A stretch of 7,663 nt of DNA from Gammaproteobacteria bacterium (GTDB lineage: Bacteria > Pseudomonadota > Gammaproteobacteria > Steroidobacterales > Steroidobacteraceae), in assembly GCA_020846815.1 (NCBI GenBank), contig JADLDF010000548.1:1-7663 (forward strand). The letters run 5' to 3'. The notes below the pieces were generated by a model, which saw only the letters and a list, made by a program, of their open reading frames with translations, was not told the origin of the DNA and did no database searches. The position numbers and the translations under genes are program-made. Positions 5,526-7,663 of this stretch are shown in pieces. How positions within the stretch are numbered: position 1 is the first letter of the stretch; the number at the start of each line of letters is the position of its first letter.

Positions 5526-6587
5526 TCAGCGCAGCAGGATCCGGTAGACGTCCCAGACGTCCTCGGCCAGCATGTTCGGTATCTGCGGCGCCCGCGTCCC
5601 CTGGGCCGGGCGCGACAGCACGTCGCCGGCCAGGGGTGCCGCGGACTCGGGAACGGGGATCGCGTCGTCGTCGGCGCGATAGCGCGCGCTGCGCACGAGG
5701 CGCTCAGTGCGCACCCGCAGCTCCGCGCCGACGTCGATGCGCTGCGCGAGCAACGCCTGGCCACGCGCGATCTCGGCCATCATCGCCTCGCATTCCGCCC
5801 GTCCGCCGTACTCGTCGGTCGGATCGTGGTGCAGCACCGCGGCGCGCGCGAGCGCGAGCAGCGGCGTGCGGGCGAGGCGCAGGCACAGGATCTCCGCATA
5901 GGCGACGATCGAGAGGTTGGTGTCCCGCCGCGCCTCGAGGCTCAGGCCCGGGAACGGCGCCTCGCCGTCGGCGAGCACCGCCTCGAAGCCGGCGCGCGCC
6001 GCAGCCAGGCGCGATTCCGCGAGTGTGCGCAGCGTCGCGGCGGACGCGAGCCGCTCCTCGACCGCGCGGCGCCGGAAGTGATGCCAGGGCCGGTTCAGGT
6101 CGCGCAGCTCGCGTTCGAGGCGCACGCACTGCTGCACGGCCTCCGCGGCCTCGAGCTCCGCTTCGCGCAGCGCCGCCTCGGCGCGCTGGCGCAGCTCGAA
6201 CTGCTGCCGGTTGGTCTCGGCGAGGAACAGGCGCCGCTCGCGCTCGACGTGCTGCCGCTCGAGGTCTTCGGCGAAGGCGCGCAGCATCCCGGCACCGGTC
6301 TTCCACAGATGGCGCAGCTGGTAGAAGACCATGACCGGATAGGCTGTCTCGGGCGCGACCAGCCGCGACTCGAGGTCCGCGAACAGCTCCTGGACACGCG
6401 CCGTCGCGCCCTCCTGCTGCTTCAGCCGGTCCTTGAGGCGGTGGATCTCGTCCTGCAGCTCCGTGTACGCTTTCTTGAGCTCGGCGCGGTTGCGGAACAA
6501 CTGCAGTACCCGCTGCTCTTCCTCGCGCTCGGCCGCGGACGGGACCAGCGCCTGGCGCGCCAGCGAAATGGGGTTGATGACTTTCAT
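5526..6587 (-). CDS. Coiled-coil, helix-rich cytoplasmic protein of unknown function
   Basis: A 353-residue protein I do not recognise. After a short N-terminal segment (MKVINPISLARQALVPS) there is a charged coiled-coil-like stretch at about 19-58. A hydrophobic aromatic patch follows at about 80-100 (YPVMVFYQLRHLWKTG), then a long Glu/Arg/Ala-rich helix at about 102-200, a helical domain at about 220-300 with ILCLRLARTPLLALARAA and HHDPTDEYGG, a proline-rich linker, and a conserved-looking C-terminal tail (PNMLAEDVWDVYRILLR). There is no signal peptide or clear membrane span. The composition would suit a scaffold or structural role, but nothing identifies one. The ATG at 6587 is chosen over an in-frame GTG at 6614; neither has a Shine-Dalgarno sequence. 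It lies 63 bp after the DUF1249 gene on the same strand, across a strong hairpin, so co-transcription is possible but unproven. Confidence 0.8.
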   Translation of the reverse strand: MKVINPISLARQALVPSAAEREEEQRVLQLFRNRAELKKAYTELQDEIHRLKDRLKQQEGATARVQELFADLESRLVAPETAYPVMVFYQLRHLWKTGAGMLRAFAEDLERQHVERERRLFLAETNRQQFELRQRAEAALREAELEAAEAVQQCVRLERELRDLNRPWHHFRRRAVEERLASAATLRTLAESRLAAARAGFEAVLADGEAPFPGLSLEARRDTNLSIVAYAEILCLRLARTPLLALARAAVLHHDPTDEYGGRAECEAMMAEIARGQALLAQRIDVGAELRVRTERLVRSARYRADDDAIPVPESAAPLAGDVLSRPAQGTRAPQIPNMLAEDVWDVYRILLR

Positions 6588-6620
6588 GGGCTGGCCGCAG
6601 CCGAGGCGGCCCACCCGGTG

Positions 6621-6643
6621 CGCGCCGCCCAGCGGGCCGCGCG
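6621..6643 (-). terminator. GC-rich hairpin between DUF1249 and coiled-coil genes
   Basis: CGCGCCGCCC (6621-6630) and GGGCCGCGCG (6634-6643) pair with one mismatch around a three-base loop. On the minus strand the hairpin begins eight bases after the DUF1249 stop codon (6651-6653) and ends 33 bases before the next start. It could be a terminator, an attenuator or an mRNA 3'-end stabiliser; no T-run follows. Confidence 0.35.
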
Positions 6644-6650
6644 GTCGCGA

Positions 6651-7160
6651 TCAGGGACGCGCCTTGGCCTGCGGGAAACGGTGTCCCCGCTCCACGCAAT
6701 ACTCCAGCCACTTGTTTAGCATCGTATTGCGGGCCCAGCGCTGATCCAGTTCACGCTCCGCCGCGCCGCGCATGCGGCGCAGCGCCTCGTGTTCGTGCGT
6801 GGCCGCCCAGCCGAGCGCCTCGGCGAGCCGCGCATCGTGATAGACACGCACCGAGAGATCGGGAGACGACGCGGCGACGATGCCCCCCGCTTCACGATCC
6901 TGCGGGGAACGATCCGGCAGCAGGTAGGTCAGCGTGAAGGTCGCGGTGTAGGGACCGCGGTCCGTGACCGTGAGAAGCAGTTCACAGTCTCCGTCGACGA
7001 CCGAAAGATACACACCCTCCAGCGCGCCGACGTCCTCGACCAGCCAGCCGAGACGGGTGTAATTGCTCTCGTACAGGCCCATGAGCGCAACGAAGCTGCG
7101 CGGACGCGCGCGCCAGCTCGTGAGCGCGGAGGAATCTGCGATGACGGAAGCGTGACCCAT
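6651..7160 (-). CDS. DUF1249 family protein (YqiB-like)
   Basis: A 169-residue cytoplasmic protein of the DUF1249 family; E. coli YqiB (about 140 residues) is the familiar member, and its molecular function is unknown. Family hallmarks visible are FVALMGLYESNYTRLGWLV (23-41), a beta-rich middle (LLLTVTDRGPYTATFTLTYL, 61-80), LSVRVYHDARLAE (102-114) and the C-terminal LNKWLEYCVERGH (148-160). It is somewhat longer than YqiB because of an N-terminal lead of about 14 residues and a loop near 81-100 (LPDRSPQDREAGG). The ATG at 7160 is the only reasonable start: an in-frame TGA lies two codons upstream, and the next ATG (residue 27) is inside the domain. It has no Shine-Dalgarno sequence but a good promoter directly upstream. 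In E. coli yqiB neighbours nudF and cpdA; here it follows ppsR and precedes an unrecognised coiled-coil gene. Confidence 0.88.
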   Translation of the reverse strand: MGHASVIADSSALTSWRARPRSFVALMGLYESNYTRLGWLVEDVGALEGVYLSVVDGDCELLLTVTDRGPYTATFTLTYLLPDRSPQDREAGGIVAASSPDLSVRVYHDARLAEALGWAATHEHEALRRMRGAAERELDQRWARNTMLNKWLEYCVERGHRFPQAKARP

Positions 7161-7168
7161 CGAGGATC

Positions 7169-7196
7169 ACTATAACCCGCGAGCTGCCGGCGGCAA
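7169..7196 (-). promoter_or_regulatory. Sigma70-type promoter of the DUF1249 gene, likely leaderless
   Basis: On the minus strand TTGCCG (7196-7191), 16 bases, then TATAGT (7174-7169), matching the consensus hexamers at four and five of six positions. The -10 ends eight bases before the ATG at 7160, so transcription should start at or within a base or two of the start codon. It lies in the 66-bp gap after the ppsR stop codon. The -35 overlaps a small palindrome, TGCCGGCGGCA (7185-7195). Confidence 0.5.
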
Positions 7197-7226
7197 CACC
7201 GCATTTTCGGCGCAACGCGCGCGCAA

Positions 7227-7663
7227 TCACGGTCGAACGCGGCGCTCGATGCCCGTGGCCTCCAGGATGCGGCTCGAGATCTCCTCGATCGAGCACTCGG
7301 TGGTGTCGATGTAGGGGATGGCGTGGCGCGCGAACATCGCTTCCGCCGCACGCAGCTCGAACTGCACCTGCTGACGCGACGCGTAGCGGCTGTCGGGACG
7401 CCGCTCGTGACGGATCTGCTGCAGACGCTCGGCGCTGATCGTGAGCCCGTAGAGCCTGGCGCGATGCGGCGCCAGCGCCGGCGGCAGCTGCGAGCTCTCG
7501 AGATCGTCCTCCGTCAGAGGGTAATTGGCCGCGAATACGCCGTACTGCATGGCCATGTAGAGACAGGTCGGCGTCTTGCCCGAGCGCGACACGCCGACGA
7601 GGATCACGTCGGAGTGCGAATAGTCGCGGCTGGTGCCGTCGTCGTTGGCGAGCGCGAAGTTGG
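7227..7663 (-). CDS. ppsR: PpsR, PEP synthase regulatory kinase/pyrophosphorylase, C-terminal part (cut by window edge)
   Basis: Bifunctional DUF299-family regulator that inactivates phosphoenolpyruvate synthase by ADP-dependent phosphorylation of a threonine and reactivates it by phosphate-dependent dephosphorylation. The reading frame runs past the right edge without a start; 144 residues before the stop codon are visible, about half the usual 270-280. The family signature is clear: [20 protein letters not shown] leading into the P-loop-like [20 protein letters not shown], then [27 protein letters not shown] and the C-terminal [18 protein letters not shown]. The GKT segment binds the nucleotide or phosphate. 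The target gene ppsA is often adjacent or divergent in gammaproteobacteria and would lie outside the window. The part seen is intact, with no frameshift. Confidence 0.95.
   Translation of the reverse strand, partial: NFALANDDGTSRDYSHSDVILVGVSRSGKTPTCLYMAMQYGVFAANYPLTEDDLESSQLPPALAPHRARLYGLTISAERLQQIRHERRPDSRYASRQQVQFELRAAEAMFARHAIPYIDTTECSIEEISSRILEATGIERRVRP

Noticed and set aside
3262..5547. A 761-codon plus-strand frame overlapping prc in another phase
   Set aside because: Arginine-rich shadow of prc; no start signal and no family resemblance.
3284..5764. An 826-codon minus-strand open frame opposite prc
   Set aside because: Prc on the other strand has intact catalytic motifs. The antisense product has repetitive Arg/Leu/Asp/Val composition caused by the codon bias of prc and no recognisable fold.
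1..7663. A defence, CRISPR, phage or secondary-metabolite system
   Set aside because: No repeat-spacer array, nuclease, toxin pair, recombinase or biosynthetic module is visible; the identified genes are metabolic, regulatory or envelope functions.

Overview
The window is about 70% GC by eye and is densely packed with chromosomal genes. Its gene content points to a high-GC gammaproteobacterium, perhaps near the Xanthomonadales, Nevskiales or Steroidobacteraceae. The evidence for this is a proteobacterial-type PpsR, a YqiB-like DUF1249 protein, a Prc/Tsp protease of enterobacterial architecture and an N-carbamoylputrescine amidase. The placement is inferred from protein types only; no rRNA or phylogenetic marker is present. 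I see no tRNA, IS element, CRISPR array, phage gene or other sign of recent transfer.

Left block, minus strand (1-2528): from right to left, a Gfo/Idh/MocA dehydrogenase, a DsbA-family thioredoxin-fold oxidoreductase with a CPWS active site, and the N-terminal 170 residues of an AguB-type N-carbamoylputrescine amidase cut by the window edge. The two gaps here are each 171 bp. The one before aguB carries two strong inverted repeats and a helically phased TCAC repeat, so aguB may be regulated separately.

Middle block (2526-5470): a very short AT-rich patch separates the Gfo/Idh gene from a divergent gene for a 120-residue two-helix membrane protein. That gene converges on one for a 96-residue three-helix membrane protein. 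The latter is divergent from prc, which encodes a periplasmic carboxyl-terminal processing protease with an intact Ser/Asp/Lys catalytic set.

Right block, minus strand (5526-7663): from right to left, the C-terminal half of PpsR (regulator of phosphoenolpyruvate synthase), a DUF1249 protein with its own good promoter, and a 353-residue helical, coiled-coil protein that I do not recognise. The last converges on prc across a hairpin.

Most genes are housekeeping or metabolic (polyamine synthesis, envelope protein turnover, central carbon control), and I see no clear defence, mobile or secondary-metabolite system. The most interesting signals are at transcription and translation starts. Several genes lack a Shine-Dalgarno sequence, and in three cases a -10-like hexamer lies 5-8 bases before the ATG, suggesting leaderless mRNAs; two of these share one nearly symmetric -10 patch. 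The unrecognised coiled-coil protein and the two small membrane proteins are the least understood genes.
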